Below are positions 45,251 through 59,799 of a DNA stretch of 64,000 nt, in pieces; within the stretch, counting starts at the first letter, position 1, and the number at the start of each line of letters is the position of its first letter. The notes under the pieces were generated by a model. It ran no database searches and was not told where the DNA came from. It saw only the letters and a list, made by a program, of their open reading frames with translations. The position numbers were made by a program, and so were the translations under genes. The DNA is from Trichopria drosophilae (taxonomy: Eukaryota; Arthropoda; Insecta; Hymenoptera; Diapriidae). The stretch spans positions 196,524,001 to 196,588,000 of the forward strand of contig CM059582.1 of assembly GCA_030407085.1 (NCBI GenBank). Reading direction: 5' to 3'.

Positions 45251-48200
45251 AAACCATTGAATTCTACTTCTAGTAAAAAATATCATCTTATCTAATATAA
45301 TTCTTCGACATTGACATCATGTACCGTAAACCATAAAGGTATTATCGTCCTTTCGAGTAGACTTGTATTGTGAATCATTGAAACACGTTGTGCACCATGA
45401 CTCCACTGAATGGGTTGTTGATGCTTATCAACGATATATAAATGGTAATCCTTATACTTTCAACCACCTGTATATGCAACATTCATCAAAATGTCCCATT
45501 CAGTTACAACCTGTCCTGTTCTGGAGCTGGAATTATTGGATGCACATGTAGATTCTGTTTTGCTATTGCGTTTATGAAGGATTTCCATATCCATCTCGGT
45601 TCCGTAGGTAACATATCCATCGGTGAATCTGGCGCAGTCGGCTGGAGAGATCTGATAGTGATACGTCTAGACTTCCCACTTTGTAACAGTATGATGTTTC
45701 AATGATATACCCGGGGATGCTGCAACAGTCAGATTGCTCGATGCTATTAGTGTTTGATTGGAAGCAAAATGAGGAATGTTGATAACCAGATCTTTCTGTT
45801 GGAAACATTGTGAATAAATCAGATATTAAACCAATTCATTTTATTAGGATTCCATATCAAAACTTAGGTCCAATAGTTTAAAAATGTGGTGTTAGTCATT
45901 CTGATCTAGGTTCAGTGACCTGGGATAGTTGAAAGGTTTTAAATAAAACTCCTGTTGATAATAACAACCTTAATTTAATCTAAATTAACATGTTTATCTA
46001 GAATGTTTTGAATTTTATATCTTTCATGATCTTTCAGTAACGTTGATATTAAATCTGCCATTCGCAGATTTTACTACGTAAAGTAATTGATCTGCAGGTT
46101 GATATACCTCCAATGTCCACTTGAGAACAGGAAAACTACAACCGTTACTTGCTCGGTTTACGTATTAGAGAGAACCTTCAACCACCCAGACCCGTTAAAT
46201 TGATCGCCGACTGATACACTACACATTCGTGTCATACATGCATGCGCACGTATACTGCGTCACTTTGCATAGCACCTGGCAAATACAGTAGGGTAAGTGC
46301 TAAAGGTTTGCACAAAATTCCATCATGTGGATCGAAATAACCTGAAAGTTTTTATGAAATTCTACATGTTACAAAAGTCAGTGTAATGTTAAAACAAAAA
46401 TGTTGAATTTATCAAGGACAACCCAATTCGTGGAGGAATTCAAAATGTAACGGCTCACAAAGACAAAAAACAAAACTATATTCTACTGAAGACCATTGGT
46501 GCGGTTAACCTCGACATGCTCTTTAATCGTCTTTTACATTTTTTTTCGCGGTGCCCAGAGGCATAAAAATGCACACACGGACATGGGCCGTCATTGTCGA
46601 AAAATGCGTAGACGCCAATAAAAAGAAAACTATCGCCAGACAATGATCTACGGGGTAATGCATATTACATCGAAAGTCGGGGGACTCTCCTCGCGTTGCA
46701 GACAGGGTAGAAGGAGTGCCTCGAACAAAAAAGGAAACGGACCCCATGCGGAGACTTTGAAGCGGGGAAAAGTATACGAAAGGCGGGGAAGATGCGCGGA
46801 CGCGAACAGTTTGTGAAGGCGCGAAGGGTCAAATTGCACAAACAATCAAGGTCGGAATTTACGTTTTTGAGGCCAGTAGAAGTTGAGCCCAGATTGAAAT
46901 CCTATTTTCATCAGGACAAAGTGGATAAATCATTAGGGAGTCGGTAGGTATTTGAATGATTGAGTATTCCTGAGAGGTTCGAGGTCGTAGTGCAAGGAGC
47001 CGAGCCTGGAAAATGTAAATTTCAAATAGCATCCGCAGTTACTGTTAATGCATTAAAAGTCCAGTTGCATTCAAAACATGATGTTAAGTATGTACAATTT
47101 TTTTAACTCTAAACCACGGTTGCCTGAGTACCTTTTAAACTTTAAAAAAAAGCGAGAAATGGTAAATTTGTAAGGCAGATTATAATAAGTCCTTCTGGCA
47201 TAACAATAATTTATTACAATAACTTGCTTTATGTCCAGTAAAGTAGAGAACTTATTCTCATTCAGGCAGTTTAATTTTAATGTTTTATCTGCTTTACAAC
47301 AGAACATAGAAGCCATTTTAATAATTACATATGCGTCGATCAATATTGCATTAATATTTTGCTCTGGGGCTCGATCGCGCGCAGAAACATGGACCGCGGA
47401 ACAATTAAATTCTCTTATATCTGGTTCAAAGTGTACTGAAATGATGACGCGAAAGCAAACAAGACTTAATTATGAATGAAAACGAGTGATTTTGAAGCAA
47501 ACACGCAAAAGTTGACACAACTGCTGTTCAAACTGCTACAAAAACATCTAACAAAAATATTCTATAATGCGACCATTTTTTTCTTTTGTGCTTCTCGGCT
47601 GATGTCAAAAATAACATCTCTGAAACAGAAACCGAAAACAGAGTCGTATGCGATGAGCAATTCGTGAAGTGGAGGTCCGACTACGAGCTTTCATATGAAT
47701 GAGTCAAGGAATGCAATGATTAGCACGAACGACATACGGATAATAAAATGGCATTCATTCTCAGAAACATGACCTAAACACGCATATGGCGGCATTAGAA
47801 GCTCGTGTTTAAGGCGAATGGGCTTCTTGGCCTGAAATTTTATGTCAGTTCGACACAGTATGAACGCAATATGTAGGCCAATGATTTTCAAAAAAAGTAA
47901 ATTCCGTAAAAAAATAATCATTACTCTACGCAGAGTTCTACTCCATTTAGTAAGAAGTGTTACTAATTTAATTAGTTCGGTAAGAGAACTTAATGTTGAT
48001 TAAATGTGCTGTCATCCATAAAATAATGAAATGATTTAGTACTCGTAACTATATCAGGAAATACGAATAAGAAATTCGTTGTTTTAAGGTCGTATGAAGC
48101 AAAAGTGTATTTCTTCATAGCAGGATTCTACTTAAATATTTTTTCATACATTATTATTACTGTTAAAAAGTAATCATAATTTATGGAGGAAGTAATACTA

Positions 48201-49690
48201 TTGAGAAAATGGAAAATAACAAGGTTTAATTGATTAAAAATGGATTCTAAAAGAGCACATGAATAAGAAGGCCCCTGCGCAGCACATAGACGTATACACT
48301 TTAGGGGTCTTCGAAGTGCAAAATTAAATTGTTCGTATTTTCGTCAATATTTATCGCACAGAAATCATTTTTTTTGCATTTTAAAGAAAATTGAATGCTC
48401 TTTTTACACATAATTATACATATATAAGTTTTTAGATTATTTAGTTATAAAAAACTTTATAAATATTTGCACAAACATTTACGCCCCGACGACGTTACCT
48501 AGCCCTTCAATGTTGATCACACTATTACATGCATATTAATATAAACGAAAATGTTGTTTAATTACGTATGGTAATTTAATGGACGTAATATCTCCTGTGT
48601 ACAGAAAATCGATTGATTTGTAGAACGTAATTTTATTACATGTTATACGAAACAAATCACGTAACATTACTTCAAGGAAATTAAATCACTGGAGAATTAT
48701 CAGATATTAATTATTGAACACAAATACATATCTTTAAACTCACCATCCAGGTTTGATTGATTGGTGTTATAATATTAAAGATTTTAAGTTGACGGATTAT
48801 TTTTGGAAAAATGTATTTTAAGTTTGATAATCGATAACTTTTAACGAAGAGTGAATGCCACGTCTGTTTCCGATTTTATTTTCGTGCGTTATTATTTCAG
48901 AAAATGGTTGGTGGCTTAGTTGGATTGATGGATAATCGAATATGATAAATTATGCAATCAATATTAAGAATTCGATTTCGAGTTGTAATCCGATTATATT
49001 AAGGATATTACAGTTAAACATTTGGAATGAAACTCTTTCTATAATTAATGGATGCTTTGCAGTAACCATTTGTCAACAGCTTTTGCCTTATCGGATTCAA
49101 ACTTCCGACAAGTGAGCGCTCTGAAATTTAGCGTCGATGGTAATTTCTACGCTAATCGCCTAGTTAGGAAATTTGTAGTAAACAATAACCAAGGATATGT
49201 AAATTAATTAATCTTGATTAATATTTATTTATTGTTACTAGTGAACGCCGTTTCTAATTAATCAAATCGACGTATCGTCAATTACCGATGCTGAAACAGA
49301 TAATGTGACTTAACGACGATAAAAAAATATTGCATTTTTAGGAAAGCGCTAGATGGCGCGGTAACTAAAAATCTAAAAATGAACGACAAGTGTACTAGCA
49401 AGTAGACTAACCAATAGGTTATTACAAAATGTATCGCCCGCATTTCAAGTCACTGCTGTTCCGAAGTGGGCGTAAAGTGAAAAAATATCTACCGGACGTC
49501 TAATGCGATGTCCGATTACAGCACACACGACTTCGTTGACCCAGTGAATGAATTATTTTTAAAAACCGCGTGAAATAATAACACCAATTGTTTTCCGAAA
49601 AATAATGCGAATTAAAAAACAATTAATAAATTATCCCGCATTACCAACAAGCCAGACCGGATAGCGAAAATCATCGAATCCTTTTTAAAG
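45250..49690. other. Mixed-composition DNA, no gene recognised
   Basis: 46500-46850 is somewhat GC-richer. The remainder is AT-rich. Frames of 60-90 codons overlap on both strands without family resemblance. A CTAGATGGCGC word lies at 49349-49359. Confidence 0.35.
49349..49359 (+). promoter_or_regulatory. CTCF-like motif word
   Basis: CTAGATGGCGC in GGAAAGCGCTAGATGGCGCGG resembles the core reported for insect CTCF sites (AGRKGGCGC). One short word in 64 kb can occur by chance, and a related AGATGGCGCC lies inside the MITE at 22253-22262. Confidence 0.25.
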
Positions 49691-50840
49691 GCTATTTAAA
49701 GGAAAAAAAGAGAAGGGGCGTAGTGGGTCCTGTGAAATTCCAACACCGAAGGGTAAAGAAGCATTAAAGGGTTCGGGGGCCGAATTCTCCGAAATCCTCG
49801 TCGGCCTCTCTATCTGTCTCTTTCTCTCCATAGTGACTTTCCGTGCTGTGCCCAGTTGCCGCGATTTGTATGTGTCCACACATGCGCGATTTCGCATACT
49901 GTGTCCATATACGCACAACCGGAGCCGTTTAAAGAGCCGACTAGAGTTCGCGACTCCACCGACAGGCAGACAGAGACAGACAGATATATATATAGAAAGA
50001 GAGCGGGACCAAGCAAGAGAGAAAGAGAGAGAGAGAGAGAAGGTCGTTAAGCATTGCTCGGTGTGAATTTTGCCGGCGAACCTCGGACCGCAAAATATCC
50101 CACGTCGACGTCTCCTGTACGAATATTCCCCTTTGCCTCTTTCACATTTAGGGAGTTAGAAAGAAACGCAGAATAGATCGGAGACGAAAAGAAAAAGAGA
50201 GAGAGTCAAATAGCGTTCCAATGTACAATAACACTGAAAACAAGAGAGACGGGACTAAGTCAAAGGAAGGCATATAAACAAGACCGGGTATAGGTAGAAA
50301 CGAGACAGATCGAGAGCAAAGAAGAAAGATTGCATAGACGCTAGGGTTCAGATTGGCGACTGCAGTCTGAAACACTGGAAAACAGGCAGAGGGAAAGATG
50401 CACAAGCAGAAATAGAGGATTTCGAGGAGAGAGAGAGAGACCGAAAGATACATTACGGGATGAGAAAAATAGAAGAGGGATAGAAAACTAAACCAGATGA
50501 TCGCGGAGAAGAGATCGAGAACTATACGGAGTTGGAGAATTAGTTGGAGAAGTCAGATGGACCGATCTAGTGGGAATGAGATGGAGAGAGACAGGGAGTA
50601 TGCAGACAGGCCCATAGACGGAATGAGAGGGTGGCCAAGAGAGTCTGCGACATGCGCCCAAAAACAAACCCCACAACGAATCTTGTGCAACGAGATACCC
50701 ACTTGCCGTTCCCCTTCGTTTTCCTAGAAAACAGAGATATCCTGTCGTCACCAAAACTCACAAGATTAGCCACTCGTGCGACGGCAATTTTCTATCAACG
50801 GAAATTTCTACGAATTCTTAATTCTCCGGCTGAATGAACG
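49690..50840. other. GA/CT microsatellite and purine-rich island
   Basis: 49800-50045 and 50150-50640 are dominated by GAGA, GACAGA and ATATAT runs, for example GAGAGAAAGAGAGAGAGAG near 50020. Overlapping frames on both strands reflect this composition. No gene recognised. GAGA runs can bind GAGA-factor-like proteins in insects, so a regulatory role is conceivable. Confidence 0.4.
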
Positions 50841-50897
50841 AAACATGGGTAAAGTTCATTTTCTGACTTCCGGTTGGTCAACATTTGTGCAAACAAA

Positions 50898-50940
50898 TCT
50901 GTGCATCAGGAGTCCCTAGTCTGTGCATCAGGAGTTCCCA
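50898..50940 (+). repeat. Short tandem duplication
   Basis: TCTGTGCATCAGGAGTCCC is followed directly by CTAG and a second TCTGTGCATCAGGAGTTCCC. Two units of about 23 bp, differing by one base. Confidence 0.7.
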
Positions 50941-53090
50941 TATACCCTTGGACCAACATTGCATTTAATATAACCCTTTGATAATAAGTTGAACTTATTT
51001 CGTTCGAACTTCAAAGAATGTTTGATGGAAGGACATTATAGAGTGTATGAAATGTTCTTTCTGTTCTTTGATGGGAAATGTTTACAGCAGTTGACTTAAG
51101 AATGCCAGAAAACATATCCCCTTTTCAAAATGGATACGACCTGAGTTTCCAGAAGAAGTCCTTGAGACCACCCGGTCTCTCGAACTTTGGGCGAGGTCTT
51201 CGCTTTAATGAACCATATGTACTATCCGCACTGACAGGAGGATTTACTTGTTATTACTCTAAAAGAATTTCTTATTGCAAACATCTTGATGTGGGGAAGA
51301 AATTATTGGATCATTATAAAGAACTTAATTATTTTTGTGTGTCGTTAAGATCGCAGATTTTTTGAAATCCCGGCATTGTATACCCACAAATGAAATCGAT
51401 TTTAATTCCGTGAAATCGTTTAAGAGCTGGACTATATTTGTCTTTGGATTCTCGATTTCTTTTAGTCGTTCGGCGTCACCACGATTTTTTTTTCTTGTTC
51501 AAAAGTATTTTTAGTATATTCCATTCTTATTCCTCGTGCAGAACGCGTACTTTTATTTAATTGCTCTCAAGTTCTCAACATTAAATTTTGATTCTTTTTC
51601 TTATATGTATAACATCTACTGCAAAAAGAGTCATTTTCACTCATTAATAATATACAACGAAGAAAAAAACGGACAAATTATATTATAAAGAAATGGGTTA
51701 CATATACTAAAATGTTCACTAGTCGGCATTTACGAGAAACAGGATTGTACCGGGTGAGTCGAAATGAAGTGAATATAAGGAAACCGGATTTCAAAGTTCG
51801 GTGATCGTTATGGATGTGTTGCGGTTTGGATTCTAACGAGTACACTCGAATTTACGAGTAGTAAGTATATAATTCATGTTAAGTCTTAAATTATTGGTGA
51901 TATTCAGTGTAAGATTGAATATGACATTCCTGAATTCAGATTTGCAGAGTAGAGTTCCTTAAATTACACACATGTAAAATGATCTCTTGAAACGTTCTCT
52001 AAGATGACTTCTTAAGTACCCCTAAGAAGAAAATCTTAATATGATTCTTATGCGACGATTTTAAGTAAAAAGAGTCAATTATTATTACTTAGAGTTGTAA
52101 TCTTTTCATAACAATTGTTTAAGTACACTCCCAACTTCATATTTGGATTCGAGGAGGGCTACCTGGTGCTCCCTTAAGAAACTGAAAATAGTACCTAGAT
52201 CCTAGATCTAATTGATAAGTTATGGCCAAAGGTTATATAAAAATAACAAGAAACATTGACGAAGTTTTTAATCTCAAACATTTAATGATACACGTCTGTG
52301 AACTTTAGGCCATACAAGACCTAAACTGTTTTGACCATGATTCAAAGTTACTTACATAATTCGCAACTTAGGATAGTAATACTTCGGCTTTGTCAAAACT
52401 GTCTGCTGTTTCAGCACATTAGAATAGAACGAGTTTCCACACCCAAAATTCAGTAGAGTTGGCAACACTGAATATCCTTCCAGAAATTCTAGTAATCAGG
52501 TTTCGCAGGTATCCGAACGTGACACGAGTGTAGTGACGAGAAGATTTGCCATCGTTCGATGAATGGACTGTTAAGTAAGTAAAGCAATACAAGTACTGGA
52601 CAGAAAATCACAATCTAATCAGTAAACTACAAGCTACAATTGGACCTCATCTAGCGTTTCTTATCCGGTATTGTAGCGTTCGAAGGGAATTCGTCATCCC
52701 CGCCTTATATTTCACAGCCACATGTTCACGCAAGTTCAGTTACACAACAAACACTACCAGGCGAGATTAAGGCAAGTCGGTGAAATTTCCTCTGCGGGAT
52801 CGAATATTACAGTGGGTAAAATCTGAATTCTAGGTGGGGTTAGACTATTGTAGGGAGCTTTTGAGGTATGAAGAGGTTAGGATTTTGGTGTCAGGATGCG
52901 CCTGTTGTTTGTGATAACTATTATTAAGTAGGGAGTGAGCTTCTAAATGCCAAACTTTTGGATGTACTATGGGAACTCATCAATTGGCATGAACCTTATT
53001 AACCGATTTCAGAGAAGAGTTATTTTTAAATGGAAAAGGATTTGCGGGATAGGTTTTTAAAAGGCCACCTACTCAAAAACCCCAAACCCC
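50940..53090. other. AT-rich DNA, no gene recognised
   Basis: The plus-strand frame 51078-51365 (95 codons) was inspected: no family, no splice or promoter support. No repeats with clear ends. Confidence 0.4.
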
Positions 53091-54620
53091 CATCATTCGA
53101 GGAATGCGCGAAGCAACAATTAACCTCAAGTTAGGCCGGAGAGACCAAGTTATCTTTCGAAATCTTTCAAGGAAGCATTCTCCACTAATCCCGATCCTTT
53201 TCCGAGCTGGATCCATGTGGATGCTCGACTCCCGAACGTTTTTTCCCCCTCGGGGCTCAGGCCGGTTCGTTTGCTCGCGACGAATCTACAAGGCGAAATA
53301 GAAGAAGGGCGCCGTGTCGGAATTCACGGTCGTAATTTAAGAAGCCGATTCGATCCTGTGGATGGCACGATCGTAAAAAGTCTCCTTGTGATCAGGCCGA
53401 GTCTACCGGTACGTAGATCTTTTCGCGAATGAGCTCTGATCAAGTAAGTACTCTGGATCATTATGTTGGCTTCTTAAGTTACGACTAAGAATTCCGATCC
53501 GAGGTACGTTCCACTTACTTGGCTCGGGTGGACATGTGCAGGGAATTCGCGAGGTTTCTCGCTCTGTCGTGGCTCCGTTCGGTCTGCTTGTCGCGTGTCA
53601 CACTCGAGCCATTTCTCGCCGGTTGATACTCCTCGTACGGTTCAACCTTTTCCACGGTCGTCCCTCTTCCACGCTAGCAATGACGTATTATAAAAGAAAA
53701 AAGGGGCCACTCGAAATGAAGAAAAACCGAACGGTCACCTGGTTGGAAAAGGCTCTCTTCCTCGCTCTCATGCGCACTATATCTTTTTCTCGATTTAGCG
53801 ATCTTCTCGCTCACTCCCCGAGAGAGACGAGGAGAGGGCCTGCTTCGTTCTGTCCATTTCCTTCGGTTCGGTGGTTTCTGCCCGCACCTATCACTCCGGA
53901 TGGCCACTCCACTAGGAGTCCCCGATGCACCCCATCATCGGCGACCCATCAGGAACCTCCTTCACCGTCCTAACCGTTAGCAGCAGCGCCACGAGGCCAG
54001 GTACGACTCGGCTGGCGCGCTGGCAACTGTGGAGAGTGCGACGGAGTGTTGTCTAGTCCTCTCGATAGTGAAACGACGTGCGCCGTCGTTGCACTCGTGG
54101 TAGTGCTATGTGGTGCGCACAGCCAACATCATCGCGATTCCAACCGTGTATATACAGCCAAACACACCCAACCAAACCTGCTCTTTCTCTCTCTCCCTCT
54201 TCTTGAGCTCTTAGGCGCCTGTGCCGAACTCACACATGGATCTTGTCGGCATTCCAACCGGCTTTGGCCATCTGCCGGGGGACACCGAAGTCTCGAAGCG
54301 CGCCAAAACCAGGGGCTCGTGGTACCTCCACCTTACCAACCGGTTCCAACCAAAGTCCCTAGGCTTCGGTTCGACCTCCTTCGCGCTCGTTTTCTCGTGG
54401 CTTCATATACCAGCCTAAGAATGTAAGATGTTTAGACGTCGAATGTGTTCGGATGTTAGAAGGCCGGGTTTGAGGCTGGGCGGATTTCGAGGCCTTCGCT
54501 CTCTGGGCTCGGCCGAGAAATAAACGTCAATGAAGGAGTTTCCTTTGGTAGAGACGTCATTCCTGCAGCGATAGGCATTTCGGCTGCTCTCGGGAGAATA
54601 TAGAGAACGAAGAATACTTC
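53090..54620. promoter_or_regulatory. Largest CpG-rich island in the window; candidate promoter
   Basis: The highest CpG density is at 53200-53300 and 53540-54420. Frames on both strands (145 codons at 53536, 126 at 54046) overlap and lack family resemblance. The plus-strand frame at 54046 begins with GTG, not ATG, and includes a hydrophobic run (AVVALVVVLCGAHS) resembling a signal peptide, probably by chance. This could be the promoter of a neighbouring gene; strand not determinable. Confidence 0.35.
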
Positions 54621-57600
54621 GCTAATTACGGCCGTAGGTTTATTAAGGTCGAAAAGTGAAATACAACGATGACCCTAAATGATTATTGGTGATTATTAAT
54701 TATTTAATTATAACCGCATTACAAGATTCAGAGCCGGAGATATCCATTGCGGTTTAGGTAATTGCTGCTCATAAGTCCGTGAAATCTGGTTGGATAGTCG
54801 AATCCTTTAGTTTTTACATCTCTCAAATATGGTAAAAAGGAATTGCTCATTTCCCTCCCAAAACAGAAGACTACGACAAGAGGTTATAATATTAACTCTT
54901 TGAAGGGCACATGTTTCTTTTGGGCGGATTATTTTTATTGATGAGAATCTTATTGTTCTTGAGGACGCTGATTACGAATTTGAAATTAGAATTGGAAAAT
55001 GCCTGTCCAGTATGATATACAAAAAAGGTCACTCGAATTGCATGAAATTCGTCTTTCGAAGGTTGTCTGGGTCGATGATTCTGAAAATTCAAAATCCAAA
55101 ATCCACCTTACAAGCCTATCAGAAAGTGTCTGGATGCCAACAAGCAAATATTGAAGATTTACTACGAATTTACGTTAGAAAATTTGTTAAAGTAATGCAT
55201 AGAATTTTTAAGGTATCTGATCACGAGTTCATTGACATTTTGCATTTGACGTTTTACATTTCGTTACAACATCATCTATCCGTCATTTTGAATTTTGAAA
55301 ATCTAACGATTGACTATACTTGAACGCCTAAGTGAATTTTGTTTACAGGTCAGTATGGAAGTTGTGGGTTGAACAAAATCACCAATTTTTTCCGCGATTT
55401 TGTATAATTTAAAATTAATCAGCAAAAATTCTAAAATGGAGGAAGTGACGAAAAAATGATATGCATTTTTAGTAGTAGATTCTCGGATTCCGTTTCAGAA
55501 TACATTTTTGTAGTACGGATATTATATGGATATCTGTATGAAAAGAACGATTTTAAGATCAATTACCTTCAAGAGTATCAGATGTTGAGTGAATGATACA
55601 GCTGCGCCTCTTATATTTCCTATATTCGATGTACCTCCATGTTACTTTCAGTGTCGAAAGACGGAACACTTGCTAAAGATAATTTTTATACGTTAAAAAG
55701 GGTTTGCGTTTCCGCAGAATAAAAGACACAGGTATCAAGTCCTGTAGCGATGCAAATTGAGTCTACCGAATATCCTTAAAAGAGATTAAGGGGAGGTTCT
55801 CTTCTATTTTGGCCAAAATATCTATTTTTTATTGTATTTTTTAATAGCTTATGATGCGCAAGATATGTTTCTGAAGTGATTTGGCTGATAACAGTTGCAT
55901 AAAAAAGTTCTCGCATAAGAAATAAACCTATTTTTGAAAACTTATCCAAATCAGTTTGCTAATGACTTGAAAAAAATCAAGTCAAATCTTAAATTGCGTT
56001 TCCTGAAAAATCTTTTAACTGGTTTCCAAGATATCTAAACTACTTAATGAATTGACGTACTTTTTTTGTTAAGTAAATAACATTTAGGGGCGCTTGAACT
56101 AAATTTGAATGATACTAGCCTTGTTTCGTATTATTAAAGTACTTTAAAGATAAAAAATGGTACTAAAACTTCACATTCTTGCAATATCGGAAATTATCGA
56201 CGTTTTATTACCAAAATATGTTCAAGCGTCAATATTTTTTATATAACATGTAAATCTTTTTCGTATTTTCATTTCAGATGATATGAACATGGCTGGGGAC
56301 TGATTGAGTACCATTTTTTTACAAATTATTTTCAACGGAGTTAAACTACTTCACAATGGCCTTTTATGCGTCAAATATTTTTTTTTGTACGCTGTAAGAA
56401 TCAATAAATAATGGTGTAAACGTTGTACATTTGTGTCCATATATAAAAAAAACAAGGGAATCGCCGTGTTTTAGGCTTCTAGAGCATAGCCTCCCTTTAA
56501 TACTGTCAAAACGGTCGAAAACTAGAATAAAAAAATGTCTAAAATGAGGATCTCTTAAAGAGCTCCATACATTATATTAAAAATGTTTGGTTCCTGGTTT
56601 ATTTCAATGCTTTCTGTTATTATCTTCACGACTAAATATCTGAAATGTTATATTTGTCTACTTTTCCTACATGAAAGTAATAAAGTAATCGTTTTAAATA
56701 ATATTACTTGATATCACGATTCTAAAAATTTAATGAATATTAAAAAAGACAAAGTAAATTTCTAGATGGATGAAGTCCCTAACTAATAACTCCACGCTAG
56801 AATAGTTAATAGCCTTGACAACACTACAGAAAGACTTCTTTAAGATATCTTTCATTAGTCTTAACTAAACAGCTAATATACATCCTTAACATTAGTTTAA
56901 GATGTCAACAAAAGGATACAATACCGTGAATACTGATCCGAAAGGGCTCTTAAAGTGATCATAAAGAATAAGTATTTCTCGACCGTAAGTGTTGTACAAG
57001 ATCTTTCAAATTTTGAGTCTTAGGAAATGCTCTTTTTTCAGAGTTTAAAACAAATAATTCACTACAAAATAAATAAAAATTCTAAGAATGAAAGTTGTAG
57101 TTTCGATTCAACTATAATTGGACGAAGATGATAACTGAATGGAGATAACGAAATATTAATAAAAAGTATGATATCACTTCCATATGTAAATACCATAAAA
57201 GTACTCATTTTTTCCTCATAGATATGAACGCGGGAGTTCATTTTTGGATTTGATCGCTATCTAGAGTCTTTAAAGGAAACACAGATCTCAAAACAGTGGA
57301 GCTCTTTAAGAACAAAAAATGTCATTAAGAGCACATTTTTCTGGCCCAGCTGTGGATAATCTTAAAAATGTATGATCTTTTTGGTAACTTATTTTCTTTC
57401 ATACCAGTTATAAAGTTAACATTCACTTTACGTTCCCTTAACGATATGAGATTTTTTTTTAAATAGTAAGCAATCATCAGATTTTGCAAGTTTAAATGAA
57501 GTATACTATAATTATCCTTGTAAGGAAAATCTGATCCACAATTGGGCATCTTGAGCGTGCGAAGTGAGCTATGATCATCCTACCCTCGTTTTCAACTATA

Positions 57601-58480
57601 TAATTAAATGACTTTCCGTTTATGGTTAGTGTCGGTCGTAATTGAAAGTGTTTGATCGGGCTTGATAATCACTTTAGATTGTAGCGATTAGAGATTAATT
57701 ACTCTCAGATTTGTTTGAAAGATTTGACCCTGTACAAAAGTAAATTCATATTTTCTAATATTTGTGGTCACAGAAATGTCAAACTAAATTCTACACAGTC
57801 AATAGCAATAATATTTTGTAATAAAAATGTATTCACTCGAATACATGTATATTAAGTATTTATTTAAATTTATAAATTTTAAAAAATATATTTACTTTCA
57901 ACAATGTAATGTATTGATAAATATTCGTCTAATTACAAAAATGATTGTTATTCCCTACAAAAATATCATTCGTGTTAGAAAACATTTTAGACTGAATTGA
58001 ACACATTAGTCTACGTTATATCTCACGAAAAAGTACACGTAAAAGTACTCTGCAGGAGCTCAATTTTCACTCTATGTATTGCGAATTTTCACGTTGAGAA
58101 ATTTAAAGAATGGTTAGTTACAATTTATATCTAAAAGGACCTTTTATCTTACTATCAATAACTAATTTAAAATTGACACATAAGTATTCTTAAAGATCAC
58201 TTTAAGAGCTCTTTCTATTAAGTATTTAAGACACCTTACAATTTTTAAGACTTCTTAAACAGCTCTTAAAGATTTTTTCTTGCTATTTGGGAGAGCACAA
58301 TGCAAATCTCATTACTGAGTGCAGCACCTCATATTGTTGTCTGACATAACTTGTAACGATCACTTAAAAATTTAAGTATAACAGACCTGCGCATTCGAAG
58401 ACAAAGTAACCTCGTCTTAAATGAATGGACAGAGCAATGTACCAACAAAATTTCTTTAGAATTATTGAAACACTAATAAC
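54620..58480. other. AT-rich DNA with CTTAAGAG-type scattered repeats
   Basis: GGGCTCTTAAAGTGATC near 56945 is mirrored by GATCACTTTAAGAGCTC near 58195. Related words recur near 51990-52080 and 57290. No gene recognised. Confidence 0.4.
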
Positions 58481-58486
58481 ACTGAA

Positions 58487-58685
58487 AGCAAAATAGAAAA
58501 GAGTTCAGATTGATTTCGAAATGTGCTCTAAAAGAAGTCAGATGTCCCGCTTTCGGAGGATTTTCTGAACATAATGTCATTATGAGATCTTTATGAACTC
58601 ATGTTCAGAAAAACTTCAGAAAGTAGTACACCTGACTTCTTTTAGAGCACATTTCGAAATAATTCTAAACGCTTTTCTATTTTGC
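58487..58685. mobile_element. Foldback MITE
   Basis: AGCAAAATAGAAAAG and TTTCGAAATGTGCTCTAAAA on the left are mirrored by TTTTAGAGCACATTTCGAAA and CTTTTCTATTTTGCT on the right. 199 bp, arms of about 60 bp, with an inner CTGAACAT/ATGTTCAG pair. Confidence 0.8.
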
Positions 58686-58689
58686 TGTT

Positions 58690-59795
58690 TGGGAAGATAA
58701 TATGTTAGAAATTATTGCTGAAACCACTATTCGTTTTAAAATTTGTCATACAAATTATAACAGAATATAAACATTCGGAATTATAGTTATTTTAACTAAA
58801 CGCAATTGTATAGATAATAAGGATAGAGTATAACAATAGTTACTAACTAAAGAATAATAGTACTATGTAGTAGATCTGCTTAGCAGATCGAATATAATAA
58901 TTTGCGAAACAAATGGAAAATATTTCGATTACAGTTGCTTAAGGAGGTGTATATTTCATTTTCTTAAAAAAAAAGGTGGAATCGGATTAAAATATATCAT
59001 AAAAAAGTAATTGATTTATCTTTTCTTTTTGCGCGAAAATAATTGTTGACATACAATTGCTGTCATTTATTTTGCTACTAATATTGCGGTCCTTTCGAAC
59101 TTATTTGATAAATAAAAAATTCATTAATGATATTAGAATATTTTTTGTCTGCTTCCAAAGTAGTTTTTATATGATTTTATTAAAATTTAAAATTTAGTTT
59201 GTACATCATTAAATATCACGATATAAACAATATATTACATCATTGATAACTGAAGTATGAAAGGTAAATAATTTTACCATATTATCTACTCTGAATTAAT
59301 CAAAAAATACTATAATAAAAAGACAACTTACCATGAATTTTTCTCTAACAAATAACAAAACACGAGTAATTAAGTAGTAAAATTACACTAATCGAAGTAC
59401 TCATTCTACTAATCTGGAAGAAAAAACAATATTTGAAAAAACAATATTTGACCTTTGCATTTACAATTTAGTAGTTTCTTAATAGTAGTTTAACTAATTA
59501 AAATTTAGAGAATATATTATGTACATACGTGTTTTTTTTTATTTTACTGTATTCTGTATATTATTTTATAATTTATATTACCATGATATTTGGCTAAAAG
59601 TAATTTAGTAATTAGTAGAAAAGCGTGATAACTATTTTATCTCCAAATTAGATAATTAATGTTATATTCATAGCCACCTCCCTAAAAATAACTGCACCTG
59701 ATAACGCACATCAATATCACTTGACAAAACATAAATAAAATGGCATTATTATCACAGTGATTAAAATTGCGAATTATCACATATAAATGCTGTGG
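58690..59795. other. AT-rich DNA, nothing recognised
   Basis: Read on both strands; only short chance frames and A/T runs. Confidence 0.4.
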
Positions 59796-59799
59796 CATT

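Noticed and set aside
54046..54426. Signal-peptide-like frame
   Set aside because: The apparent start is GTG, not ATG, and the hydrophobic run is not followed by a recognisable secreted domain.
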